Notes: generated by a model not told the origin, from the letters alone. A stretch of DNA of 27,278 bases from SVQP01 sp045650025 (GCA_045650025.1 JAZRQR010000054.1:1-27278), one strand, 5' to 3'; positions 7,623 through 14,457 are shown, numbered from the stretch's first letter. A program made the numbers and translations.

Positions 7623-8309
7623 ATGAAAAGACGCATGATCAAAATAGATAAGCAAAAATGCAACGGCTGTGGCGCGTGCGCCACGGCATGCCACGAGGGC
7701 GCGATCGGGATGATCGACGGCAAGGCAGAGCTGCTCCGTGAGGACTTTTGCGACGGACTTGGCGATTGCCTGCCCGCGTGTCCCACGGGTGCCATTACCT
7801 TTGAGGAGCGCGAAGCCCCCGCCTACGATGAGCAAGCGGTTGCCCGCGCAAAGGCAACCAAGGCAAACGCTTGTGCCTGCCCCGGCAGCGCATCTCGCAG
7901 CATTCGCCGCGAAAGCAGCACTCCCTTGCAGCGTATAAGCATGGGAAGCCAGCTTGCGCAATGGCCCTGCCAGATCAAGTTAGTACCCGTCAACGCCCCG
8001 TATTTTGACGGTGCAAATCTGCTGATCGCCGCCGACTGCACCGCTTACGCCTACGCCGGTTTCCACGCAGACTTTATGAAAAACCACATTACGCTGATTG
8101 GTTGCCCCAAGCTTGACGCCGCGGACTACGCTGAAAAGCTGACCGCCATTATTGCACAAAACAATATAAAGAGCGTCAAGGTCGTGCGCATGGAGGTTCC
8201 CTGCTGCGGCGGGATTGAAAACGCTGTCAAGCGTGCTTTGCAGGCAAGCGGAAAATTCATCCCCTGGCAGGTCGTCACCATCACCACCGACGGCAGAATT
8301 GCGGAATAA
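7623..8309 (+). CDS. Dicluster [4Fe-4S] ferredoxin-domain protein (FrdX-like)
   Basis: The 228-residue protein begins with a ferredoxin domain. The first cluster motif has Cys 13, 16, 19 and 23 (CNGCGACATAC). The second region reads FCDGLGDCLPACPTGAI with Cys 43, 49 and 53. After a Ser/Arg-rich linker (about 80-115) there is a C-terminal domain (about 118-228) with more Cys, including GCPKLD and PCCGG, which could hold another cofactor or disulfide. This layout recalls the FrdX ferredoxins that accompany hcp and HcpR (Crp/Fnr-type) regulators in anaerobes, and here too a Crp/Fnr gene is close by, though no hcp is visible in the window. Its electron partner may be the dehydrogenase just upstream or the oxygen-defence enzymes downstream. 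AAAAGGAG before ATG 7623 supports the start. Confidence 0.82.
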   Translation: MKRRMIKIDKQKCNGCGACATACHEGAIGMIDGKAELLREDFCDGLGDCLPACPTGAITFEEREAPAYDEQAVARAKATKANACACPGSASRSIRRESSTPLQRISMGSQLAQWPCQIKLVPVNAPYFDGANLLIAADCTAYAYAGFHADFMKNHITLIGCPKLDAADYAEKLTAIIAQNNIKSVKVVRMEVPCCGGIENAVKRALQASGKFIPWQVVTITTDGRIAE

Positions 8310-8324
8310 GTTTACAAAAATTAC

Positions 8325-8353
8325 TTGAAACCACCTAATAATCGTGTTAAAAT
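8325..8353 (+). promoter_or_regulatory. Promoter of the oxygen-defence operon
   Basis: TTGAAA (8325-8330), a 17-base spacer, TAAAAT (8348-8353). The AAGGAGAG ribosome site and ATG 8391 follow within 40 bases. Confidence 0.72.
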
Positions 8354-8390
8354 ATCAGTATACATATAATAAATTAAGGAGAGCTTCTGA

Positions 8391-10178
8391 ATGAACATCA
8401 CCAAGGACATCAGATATATCGGCGTAAACGACCGAAAGATCGATCTGTTTGAGGGTCAGTACCGCGTGCCAAACGGCATGTGCTACAACTCCTACGCTAT
8501 TCTTGACAACTTCGTTGCCATTATGGACACCGTTGACGCAGGCTTTACCCATGAATGGCTGGACAACATCCGCGACGCGCTGGACGGCCGCACCCCCGAT
8601 TATCTGATCGTGCAGCACATGGAGCCCGACCACTCGGCAAACATTTTGCAGTTTGCAAAGACATATCCGAAGGCAACCATCGTGTCCTCCTCCAAGGCGT
8701 TTACCATGATGCAAAATTTCTTTGGCACCGATTTCTCCGACCGCCGCATTGTGGTGGGCGAGGGCGACGTACTGGATCTTGGCTACCACAAGCTGACCTT
8801 TGTGACCGCTCCCATGGTGCACTGGCCCGAGGTCATTGTGACCTACGACGCCACCGACAAGGTACTGTTCTCTGCCGACGGCTTTGGCAAGTTTGGTGCC
8901 ATGGACGCAAAAGAGCCTTGGGCGGACGAGGCAAGACGCTACTACATCGGCATTGTGGGCAAGTACGGCACGCAGGTGCAGGCACTGCTCAAAAAAGCAG
9001 CCGCGCTTGACATTGAGATCATCTGCCCCTTGCACGGTCCGGTGCTCACGGAAAATCTTGGTTACTATCTGAATCTTTATAACGTCTGGTCGAGCTACCA
9101 GCCCGAGCAGGACGGCATTGTGATCGCCTACACCTCGGTATACGGCAACACGGGCAAGGCAGTTTCCCTGCTTGCCGAAAAGCTCAAGGCAAACGGCGCA
9201 CCTGCCGTGGTCGTATACGACCTTGCAAGATGCGATATGGCACAGGCAGTTGCCGATGCGTTCCGCTACAGCAAGCTGGTGCTGGCAACCACCACCTACA
9301 ACGCAGACATCTTCCCCTTCATGCGTGAGTATATCAACCACCTGACCGAGCGCAACTTCCAGAACCGCACGGTCGCCATGATCGAAAACGGCAGCTGGGC
9401 ACCCCAGGCAGTCAAGGTCATGAAGGCAATGCTGGAAAAGAGCAAGAACATCACCTATACCGACACCGCCGTCAAGATCAAGTCCGCGCTGAACGCCGAG
9501 AGCACCGAGCAGCTGGGTCAAATGGTCAACGAGCTGTGCCGCGAATACCTGGCGCAGCGTGACGAGACCGCCAACAAGAACGATCTGAACGCACTGTTCA
9601 ACATCGGCTACGGCTTATACGTCATCACCTGCCACGACGGCAAAAAGGACAACGGCTTGATCGTCAACACGGTCACACAGGTCACCAACACCCCCAACCG
9701 CTTAGCGGTGACCATTAACAAGGAAAACTACTCGCATCACGTCATCAAGCAGACCGGCAAGATGAACATCAATTGCCTGACGGTAGACGCTCCCTTCTCG
9801 GTATTTGAGACCTTTGGATTCCAGAGCGGCAGAAACGTGGATAAATTCAAGGATTGCCAGCCGCTGCGCTCGGATAACGGACTTGCCTTTTTGCCCAGAT
9901 ACATCAATTCGTTCATGTCGCTGGCGGTAGAACAGTACGTAGATCTCGGCACACACGGCATGTTCATCTGCTCGATTGAGGAAGCAAGAGTGATTTCCGA
10001 CCGCGAGACCATGACCTACACCTACTATCACCAGCACGTCAAGCCCAAGCCCAAAACCGAAGGCATCAAGGGCTATGTGTGCACCATCTGCGGCTACGTC
10101 CACGAGGGCGAGCTGCCCGAGGATTTCGTTTGCCCGCTTTGCAAGCACGGCGCCTCGGATTTCGTAGAGATCCAATAA
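8391..10178 (+). CDS. Flavodiiron protein fused to flavin reductase and rubredoxin
   Basis: The protein (595 residues) has four modules. Residues 1-242 are a metallo-beta-lactamase-like diiron domain with a full ligand set: H76, E78, D80, H81 (HMEPDH), H144, D163 and H215. Residues 243-385 are a flavodoxin domain with the FMN loop TSVYGNTG. Residues about 400-545 are a flavin-reductase-like split barrel with LNALFNIGYGLYVITC. Residues 562-595 are a rubredoxin with Cys 564, 567, 581 and 584. Flavodiiron proteins reduce O2 to water or NO to N2O. The fused reductase and rubredoxin would let one polypeptide carry electrons from a reduced cofactor to the diiron site (inference from domain roles). 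It leads an operon with superoxide reductase, ferritin and rubredoxin, which points to O2 protection, though NO detoxification is also possible. Confidence 0.93.
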   Translation: MNITKDIRYIGVNDRKIDLFEGQYRVPNGMCYNSYAILDNFVAIMDTVDAGFTHEWLDNIRDALDGRTPDYLIVQHMEPDHSANILQFAKTYPKATIVSSSKAFTMMQNFFGTDFSDRRIVVGEGDVLDLGYHKLTFVTAPMVHWPEVIVTYDATDKVLFSADGFGKFGAMDAKEPWADEARRYYIGIVGKYGTQVQALLKKAAALDIEIICPLHGPVLTENLGYYLNLYNVWSSYQPEQDGIVIAYTSVYGNTGKAVSLLAEKLKANGAPAVVVYDLARCDMAQAVADAFRYSKLVLATTTYNADIFPFMREYINHLTERNFQNRTVAMIENGSWAPQAVKVMKAMLEKSKNITYTDTAVKIKSALNAESTEQLGQMVNELCREYLAQRDETANKNDLNALFNIGYGLYVITCHDGKKDNGLIVNTVTQVTNTPNRLAVTINKENYSHHVIKQTGKMNINCLTVDAPFSVFETFGFQSGRNVDKFKDCQPLRSDNGLAFLPRYINSFMSLAVEQYVDLGTHGMFICSIEEARVISDRETMTYTYYHQHVKPKPKTEGIKGYVCTICGYVHEGELPEDFVCPLCKHGASDFVEIQ

Positions 10179-10221
10179 CTTATACTATACTTCAAATATT
10201 AGATAAAAAGGAGATTTTATT

Positions 10222-10602
10222 ATGTCTAACACCAATTTCTATATCTGTGAAAAATGCGGCAACCTTGTTTCTTCCATTCATGAGTCCGGCGTTCCCATGA
10301 AGTGCTGCGGTCAGAGCATGACCAAGATCGAGGCAGGCGTTGTGGAAGCCAGCCGCGAAAAGCACATTCCCGTAGTCAAGGTTGAGGGTGACAAGGTGAT
10401 CGTTGAGGTCGGCTCTGTTGCACACCCCATGGTAGAGGAGCATAGCATTGAATGGGTATACCTGCAGACCGACAAGGGTGGCCAGAGAAAGGCTCTCAAT
10501 CCCGGCGAAGCTCCCAAGGCAGTATTCGCACTGGCTGACGAGAAGCCCGTAGCAGTTTACGCTTACTGCAATCTGCACGGTCTTTGGAAGGCTGAAATTT
10601 GA
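10222..10602 (+). CDS. dfx: Desulfoferrodoxin (superoxide reductase, two-iron type)
   Basis: The protein (126 residues) shows both iron centres. Centre I (desulforedoxin-like FeS4) is Cys 9, 12, 28 and 29 (CEKC and CC). Centre II (catalytic FeN4S) is His 48, 68, 74, Cys 116 and His 119, with the EKHIP motif giving the Glu46/Lys47 pair near the active iron. It reduces superoxide to hydrogen peroxide without making O2, using electrons from rubredoxin, and a rubredoxin is encoded two genes later. AAAAGGAG lies 9 bases before the ATG. The gap of 43 bases from the preceding gene contains no obvious full promoter, so it is probably co-transcribed. Confidence 0.95.
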   Translation: MSNTNFYICEKCGNLVSSIHESGVPMKCCGQSMTKIEAGVVEASREKHIPVVKVEGDKVIVEVGSVAHPMVEEHSIEWVYLQTDKGGQRKALNPGEAPKAVFALADEKPVAVYAYCNLHGLWKAEI

Positions 10603-10624
10603 TCAAACAGAAGGAGGACTCACC

Positions 10625-11137
10625 ATGCTGAATGCTAAGGTTCACGATCTGCTGAATCAGCAGATCAACAAGGAATTCTACTCCGCATATCTCTACCTCG
10701 ATTTTTCCAACTACTTCAAGGCTGCGGGTCTGGACGGCTTTGCCAACTGGTATATGGTACAGGCGCAGGAGGAAAGAGACCACGCCATGCTGTTCTACAC
10801 CTACCTGCAAAATGAAAACGCAACCGTGACGCTGGAGGCAATCGACAAGCCCGACAAGACCTTTGCATGCCATATGGACGTGCTCAAGGCAGGCCTTGCA
10901 CACGAGGAATACGTCACCTCGCTGATCAATGACATTTACGCGGCGGCTTACGACGTGCGTGATTTCCGCACCATGCAGTTCCTTGACTGGTTTGTCAAGG
11001 AGCAGGGCGAGGAGGAAACCAACGCAAACGATATGATCACCAAGATGGAGCTGTTCGGCTCCGATCCCAGAGGCTTGTACCTGCTCAACCAGGAGCTTGC
11101 GGCAAGAATTTACTCCGCACCGTCTCTGGTACTGTAA
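10625..11137 (+). CDS. ftnA: Non-haem ferritin
   Basis: A 170-residue four-helix ferritin. The ferroxidase-site residues fall at the same numbers as in E. coli FtnA: E17, E50, H53, E94, Q127 and E130. It oxidises Fe(II) and stores it as a mineral core inside a 24-mer cage. A GAAGGAGG site precedes the ATG, and the gene follows the superoxide reductase by 22 bases. In this operon it would remove free iron that would otherwise react with the peroxide made by superoxide reductase. There is no haem-binding Met typical of bacterioferritin at the equivalent of position 52 (Asp here), which supports the ferritin rather than bacterioferritin call. Confidence 0.94.
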   Translation: MLNAKVHDLLNQQINKEFYSAYLYLDFSNYFKAAGLDGFANWYMVQAQEERDHAMLFYTYLQNENATVTLEAIDKPDKTFACHMDVLKAGLAHEEYVTSLINDIYAAAYDVRDFRTMQFLDWFVKEQGEEETNANDMITKMELFGSDPRGLYLLNQELAARIYSAPSLVL

Positions 11138-11163
11138 AAAACGAATAAAAGGAGATTTTAACA

Positions 11164-11322
11164 ATGGCCAAATATGTATGTGGCGCTTGCGGCTGGGAAT
11201 ACGACGAGGAGCTGGGTGCTCCCGAGCACGGCATTGCTCCCGGCACCAAGTTTGAGGATCTGCCCGAGGATTTTGAATGCGTCCTGTGCGGCGTGGGCAA
11301 GGAACTCTTTGAAGAGGCATAA
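11164..11322 (+). CDS. Rubredoxin
   Basis: A 52-residue protein with the FeS4 ligands Cys 6, 9, 39 and 42 (YVCGACGWEYDE... and FECVLCG) and the conserved LPEDF segment just before the second pair. It carries single electrons in the cytoplasm, here probably to superoxide reductase and perhaps the flavodiiron fusion. The second knuckle reads CVLC where most rubredoxins have CPxC. AAAAGGAG stands 9 bases before the ATG. It is the last gene of the oxygen-defence operon. Confidence 0.93.
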   Translation: MAKYVCGACGWEYDEELGAPEHGIAPGTKFEDLPEDFECVLCGVGKELFEEA

Positions 11323-11330
11323 AATATAAA

Positions 11331-11355
11331 GGGGCTGGCAAGGTCAGCCCCTCTT
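11331..11355 (+). terminator. Probable terminator of the oxygen-defence operon
   Basis: GGGGCTG/CAGCCCC stem followed by a short, weak T-rich tail (TCTTGT). It ends about 30 bases before the next start, so some read-through into the ZIP gene is possible. Confidence 0.6.
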
Positions 11356-11383
11356 GTACATCTTTACATTTGGGAGACAACAT

Positions 11384-12148
11384 ATGGAACCTGTACTTCT
11401 GACCGCTCTTGGTGTGGGCGGTGCGACCGCCATCGGTGCCGTAATCGGTTTTATATTTAAGAAAATATCGCACACCTTTTCGGATATCGTGCTATCCTTT
11501 GCCGCGGGCGTTATGCTGGCGGCTGCGGTGCTTGGGCTGATTTTGCCCTCTGCCGAGCACGGCATGGAGCAGATGGGCGCATGGGGGATTCTGATGACGC
11601 TGGGCGGCATTTTTGTCGGCGCGTTATGCTTGAACCTGATCGACAAGTTGGTTCCCCACCTACATAAGCTTGCGGGCGTGGAAGCAGAGTCACACAATAA
11701 TGCGAATTTGAGCAAGGTGCTGCTGTTCGTGACCGCCATTGCCATTCATAACTTACCCGAAGGCATTGCCGCGGGCGTAGGCTTTGGCGCGGGTGACACC
11801 TCGCAAGCACTCATCATCGCGGGTGGCATTGCCCTGCAGAACATTCCCGAGGGTATGATCATCATTGGTCCTATGCTGGCAGCCGGTGTCAAGCCGGGCA
11901 GAACCTTGGGCATTGCGCTGCTTACAGGTCTTGTTGAGGTGGTGGGCACGCTGCTTGGCTACTTTGCGGTCAGCATTGCCTCTGCCATTCTGCCCTTTGC
12001 GCTTGCCTTTGCAGGCGGCACGATGCTGTACGTCATCAGCGACGAAATGATCCCCGAAACGCACGCGCACGGGCATCAGCGCGGCGCAACCTACGCACTT
12101 TTGGTAGGATTTTGCGTCATGCTGGTTACAGACGTGCTGCTTGGATAA
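11384..12148 (+). CDS. ZIP-family divalent metal transporter
   Basis: The protein (254 residues) has about eight hydrophobic segments. The fourth and fifth carry the metal-site motifs HNLPEG and QNIPEG that define ZIP carriers, which bring Zn(II), Fe(II) or Mn(II) into the cytoplasm; the compact size is GufA/ZupT-like. A short His-containing region (HKLAGVEAESHNN) lies in the loop before the HNLPEG helix and an HAHGHQ stretch near the end. I chose ATG 11384, with GGGAG 7 bases upstream, because the longer frame from 11354 reads through the preceding terminator. It comes directly after ferritin and rubredoxin genes, which makes iron or manganese a plausible substrate, but the metal is not shown by sequence. 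Confidence 0.9.
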   Translation: MEPVLLTALGVGGATAIGAVIGFIFKKISHTFSDIVLSFAAGVMLAAAVLGLILPSAEHGMEQMGAWGILMTLGGIFVGALCLNLIDKLVPHLHKLAGVEAESHNNANLSKVLLFVTAIAIHNLPEGIAAGVGFGAGDTSQALIIAGGIALQNIPEGMIIIGPMLAAGVKPGRTLGIALLTGLVEVVGTLLGYFAVSIASAILPFALAFAGGTMLYVISDEMIPETHAHGHQRGATYALLVGFCVMLVTDVLLG

Positions 12149-12155
12149 TATCAAG

Positions 12156-12200
12156 AGGTTGGTGCGGACAGTCGAGGACGCCTGTCCCTACGGCTAACAC
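12156..12200. repeat. Degenerate REP-like fragment
   Basis: This part of the 272-base gap 12149-12420 carries GCGGACAGTCGAGGACGCC followed by TGTCCCTACGG. It resembles the GGGGAC/GTCCCC cores of the palindrome cluster at 14146-14335. The rest of the gap holds a terminator and promoter elements and no coding frame I would support. Confidence 0.35.
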
Positions 12201-12235
12201 CCGCCACGGGCGGACTTCATCGCATCACAACTTTT

Positions 12236-12265
12236 TCCGCCTCTCAAAAGGAGGCGGATTTCATT
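12236..12265 (+). terminator. Terminator after the ZIP gene
   Basis: TCCGCCTC/GAGGCGGA stem with a 7-base loop, T5 before it and TTTCATTCTT after it. It might work in both directions. Confidence 0.6.
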
Positions 12266-12300
12266 CTTAATAATTCTTAATATTTTTTCGCCGGGATTTG

Positions 12301-12309
12301 TGATATAAT
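12301..12309 (+). promoter_or_regulatory. Candidate extended -10 promoter
   Basis: TGATATAAT is a perfect TGn-TATAAT element (TATAAT 12304-12309) with a poor -35 (TATTTT). It lies about 110 bases upstream of the small membrane protein gene at 12421. Confidence 0.5.
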
Positions 12310-12350
12310 GAAATTGCAAACAAAATTTCCAACTTTTTTCTGAAAAAGCG

Positions 12351-12383
12351 AAACTTTTTTTGCAAAAAAAAGCATCCATATAG
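12351..12383 (+). promoter_or_regulatory. Possible ECF-sigma-type promoter
   Basis: AAAC followed by a T run, GCAAAA, and GCATCCATATAGG. The layout recalls GAAC...CGTCTATATAAG at 14428-14457, but the spacer is 18 rather than 16 and the -10 is less good. Confidence 0.3.
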
Positions 12384-12420
12384 GTGATTGCAGTAAAAAC
12401 GATCCAGAAAGGAGTATTTT

Positions 12421-12747
12421 ATGAAAACAAAATCCCTGATCACCGGCATCTTGGCAGCACTTTCGCCTTTACCTATGGCAATAATTGCAATTTTTTTGGA
12501 TTGGATATTCTTTTTCGGCATTTATCTTGGTGTGTTTGACGGTCCTCTGCCTGCACCGGATTGGGTCATTCAAGCATGTCTGCTGCCACTTAGTATCAGC
12601 CCCCTGCTGGGTGTTGCGGGCATCGTTCACGGCATCGTGGATCGGAAAGCACCGCTTGCGTGGTTAAGCATCGTCCTTTCGGTACTGTGCCTGCTTGGTA
12701 ACGCATTGCTGATCGGCGGAATGGCATTTCTCGGCAGCAGATACTAA
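12421..12747 (+). CDS. Small membrane protein, unknown function
   Basis: I do not recognise a family. The 108 residues hold three predicted membrane helices (about 7-38, 50-72 and 78-102) with a short loop GIVDRKAPLAW between the last two. GAAAGGAG 8 bases before the ATG is a good ribosome site. Upstream there is an extended -10 promoter and an ECF-like element; downstream there is no clear terminator. Proteins of this kind (DUF4190-like small helical membrane proteins) are common in Clostridia, but that comparison is by eye only. Confidence 0.65.
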   Translation: MKTKSLITGILAALSPLPMAIIAIFLDWIFFFGIYLGVFDGPLPAPDWVIQACLLPLSISPLLGVAGIVHGIVDRKAPLAWLSIVLSVLCLLGNALLIGGMAFLGSRY

Positions 12748-12805
12748 GCGCACCCACACCGTGACAAAATAACGCTGTGACGGGAAAGGCTCGTATAATC
12801 AACAG

Positions 12806-12842
12806 GAACCCGCGTCCCCGACGGTTCATCAGGAACAGGCGA
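12806..12842. repeat. Degenerate REP-like fragment
   Basis: GGAACCCGCGTCCCCGACGG then TTCATCAGGAAC. Imperfect GGAAC/GTTC symmetry around a GTCCCCGAC core, like the units at 14146-14335. It lies within the 192-base gap 12748-12939. Confidence 0.35.
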
Positions 12843-12868
12843 TCACATACGAAACACACACGAAACGG

Positions 12869-12897
12869 TTGACAAATCCCGCATTTTCGTTTATACT
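12869..12897 (+). promoter_or_regulatory. Strong sigma-A promoter
   Basis: TTGACA (12869-12874), a 17-base spacer, TATACT (12892-12897), 43 bases before the start of the gene at 12940. Confidence 0.82.
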
Positions 12898-12939
12898 GAA
12901 TATGTAGCAGCCTCATATTTTCAAAGAAAGGAACTCCCC

Positions 12940-13368
12940 ATGGAAAACAAATCTTTTACCACAGAGACCGATGCAAAATATGCAAAAAAGCAATTTATCA
13001 AACCGATTCTCTTCGTATTCATCGGCGGAGCACCGCTTTGCCTGCTGGCTTTGCTCATTTCCTGGCAGTTGGCTGCATTTTTATTGATCTCTCTGGGATT
13101 CTGCTTTGGTATCGTGTATTACACCACCATTCGCAAATGCAGCTGGAAATTGCACTTTGAAAACGACCAGCTGACGCTGACCAACCTGACCACCGGGCAG
13201 ACCTTTTCCGTATGGGATATCCCTGCATCCGATATCGTCATCAAACAATCCGAAAAGGAAAAGGAGCTGGATTACGGCTTTGTGACCATCAAGGACACAG
13301 TATTCGGATTCCACGGTGTCAAGAATTGCAATGCCCTGCGCGAGTACATCAAAGAAAATTACAGATAA
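12940..13368 (+). CDS. Membrane protein with cytoplasmic PH-like domain, unknown function
   Basis: The 142-residue protein has a short polar N-terminus, two closely spaced membrane helices (about 20-42 and 44-64), then a soluble domain of about 75 residues made of predicted beta strands and a final helix (HFENDQLTLTNLTTGQTF ... ALREYIKENY). This shape resembles bacterial PH-domain (YcxB-like) membrane proteins. I cannot assign a function. GAAAGGAA 8 bases before the ATG and a strong promoter support expression as a single gene. Confidence 0.72.
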   Translation: MENKSFTTETDAKYAKKQFIKPILFVFIGGAPLCLLALLISWQLAAFLLISLGFCFGIVYYTTIRKCSWKLHFENDQLTLTNLTTGQTFSVWDIPASDIVIKQSEKEKELDYGFVTIKDTVFGFHGVKNCNALREYIKENYR

Positions 13369-13389
13369 TCAACCTAAGTTCATACCGGG

Positions 13390-13412
13390 GCAGGCGATCA
13401 CAGATCGCCTGC
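13390..13412 (+). terminator. Hairpin after the PH-like gene
   Basis: GCAGGCGAT/ATCGCCTGC perfect 9-bp stem with a 5-base loop; the tail TATTTGC is only weakly T-rich. Probably a terminator, just upstream of the next promoter. Confidence 0.55.
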
Positions 13413-13437
13413 TATTTGCATAAACGCACGATTTCTG

Positions 13438-13466
13438 TTGACAAATCGCGAAAAATGGTATATAAT
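13438..13466 (+). promoter_or_regulatory. Promoter of xpt
   Basis: TTGACA (13438-13443), a 17-base spacer, TATAAT (13461-13466). A perfect consensus promoter that leaves an untranslated leader of only about 25 bases. Confidence 0.85.
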
Positions 13467-13497
13467 AATGCCAACATCTCTCTTTTTGGAGGACTTT

Positions 13498-14079
13498 ATG
13501 AACTTTTTGGAAGAACGCATTGTAAAGGACGGCATCGTCAAGGAAGGCAACGTACTCAAGGTTGACAGCTTTCTCAATCACCAAATGGACGTCACCCTGC
13601 TGGATCAGTTGGGCAAGGCATTCTACGACCGCTTTGGTGACAAGGAAATCACCAAAATTCTGACCATTGAGGCATCCGGCATTGCGATCGCTTGCTCTGC
13701 GGCAAGATACTTTAACGTGCCCGTGGTGTTTGCCAAGAAATCCAAGAGCGTCAACATTGACGGCGACATGTACGTTGCCGAGGTAGAGTCCTTTACCCAC
13801 AAGAACAAGAATAACGTCATCGTTTCCAAGAAGTTTTTGCGTCCGGGCGACCGCGTGCTGATCATTGACGACTTCCTTGCCAACGGCTGCGCGCTGCAGG
13901 GCTTGATCTCGATCACCGAATCGGCTTGCGCCAACGTGGAGGGCATCGGCATTGCCATCGAAAAGGGATTCCAGCACGGAGGCAGAGTCATCCGCAATCT
14001 GGGCTACAACCTCTATTCGGTTGCCATTGTGGAAGAGATGAACGCAGAGACCGGCGAGATCAAATTCAGAGAGCAATAA
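13498..14079 (+). CDS. xpt: Xanthine phosphoribosyltransferase
   Basis: A 193-residue type I phosphoribosyltransferase, the same length as B. subtilis Xpt (194). It converts xanthine and PRPP to XMP in purine salvage. The PRPP loop is VLIIDDFLANGCAL (residues 120-133), and the N-terminal LEERIVKDG and SFLNHQMD segments match Xpt. TTGGAGGA before ATG 13498 sets the start; the frame is open upstream to 13438 but that part covers the promoter. The gene is a single-gene unit. The leader is too short for the purine riboswitch that controls xpt in many Firmicutes. Confidence 0.93.
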   Translation: MNFLEERIVKDGIVKEGNVLKVDSFLNHQMDVTLLDQLGKAFYDRFGDKEITKILTIEASGIAIACSAARYFNVPVVFAKKSKSVNIDGDMYVAEVESFTHKNKNNVIVSKKFLRPGDRVLIIDDFLANGCALQGLISITESACANVEGIGIAIEKGFQHGGRVIRNLGYNLYSVAIVEEMNAETGEIKFREQ

Positions 14080-14088
14080 AATGCAATC

Positions 14089-14117
14089 ACGGGCGTATTA
14101 TATGCGCCCGTTTTTTT
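14089..14117 (+). terminator. Intrinsic terminator of xpt
   Basis: ACGGGCG/CGCCCGT stem followed by seven T. Confidence 0.88.
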
Positions 14118-14145
14118 AGAAATTGATCATCCTGAATTCGCGCGC

Positions 14146-14335
14146 GTAACAGGTGGACGGAACCGTGTTACAGCGACTTTGTCGCCATAACGCGGACCCG
14201 TCCCCGCAGTTACACGCTTGGGCAACCGCTCGGGGATGCGCGTGTAACCGGGGACGGAGCATTGTTACGCCGCCAAATACGCAAACACAACCAATAAGTA
14301 AAACTGCGGTGTAACAAGGGCCTGTCCCCTGTTAC
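14146..14335. repeat. Cluster of REP-like GTAAC-bounded palindromes
   Basis: The gap 14118-14488 contains no supported gene and holds several related units. Unit A (14146-14171) runs from GTAACAGGT to ACCGTGTTAC. Unit B (14167-14191) is GTTA-ca-GCGAC...GTCGC-ca-TAAC. Unit C is a long inverted repeat: CCGTCCCCG-ca-GTTACACGC (14198-14217) pairs with GCGTGTAACCGGGGACGG (14240-14257). Unit D (14311-14335) is GTAACAAGGG...CCCCTGTTAC. Such GTAAC/GGGGAC units look like REP sequences of the type moved by IS200-like RAYT transposases; no transposase is present here. Confidence 0.65.
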
Positions 14336-14427
14336 GCGCAACACGTAAAAACATACAATAACAGAGAGTCATCCCCCGGCATATTCTCTGTTCATAATTT
14401 GTTTACAAACAATTTTGCAAAAATACC

Positions 14428-14457
14428 GAACTTTTTTGCAATAATCGCGTCTATATA
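14428..14457 (+). promoter_or_regulatory. Candidate ECF-sigma promoter
   Basis: GAAC (14428-14431) followed by a T run, a 16-base spacer, and CGTC (14448-14451) leading into TATATA. GAAC/CGTC spaced by 16 matches the general -35/-10 form used by Firmicutes ECF sigma factors. The gene start is about 40 bases downstream, and no sigma-A promoter of similar quality is seen. Confidence 0.5.

Noticed and set aside
8355..9521. Minus-strand open frame of 388 codons
   Set aside because: Shadow of the flavodiiron fusion, whose metal ligands and FMN loop are intact on the plus strand.
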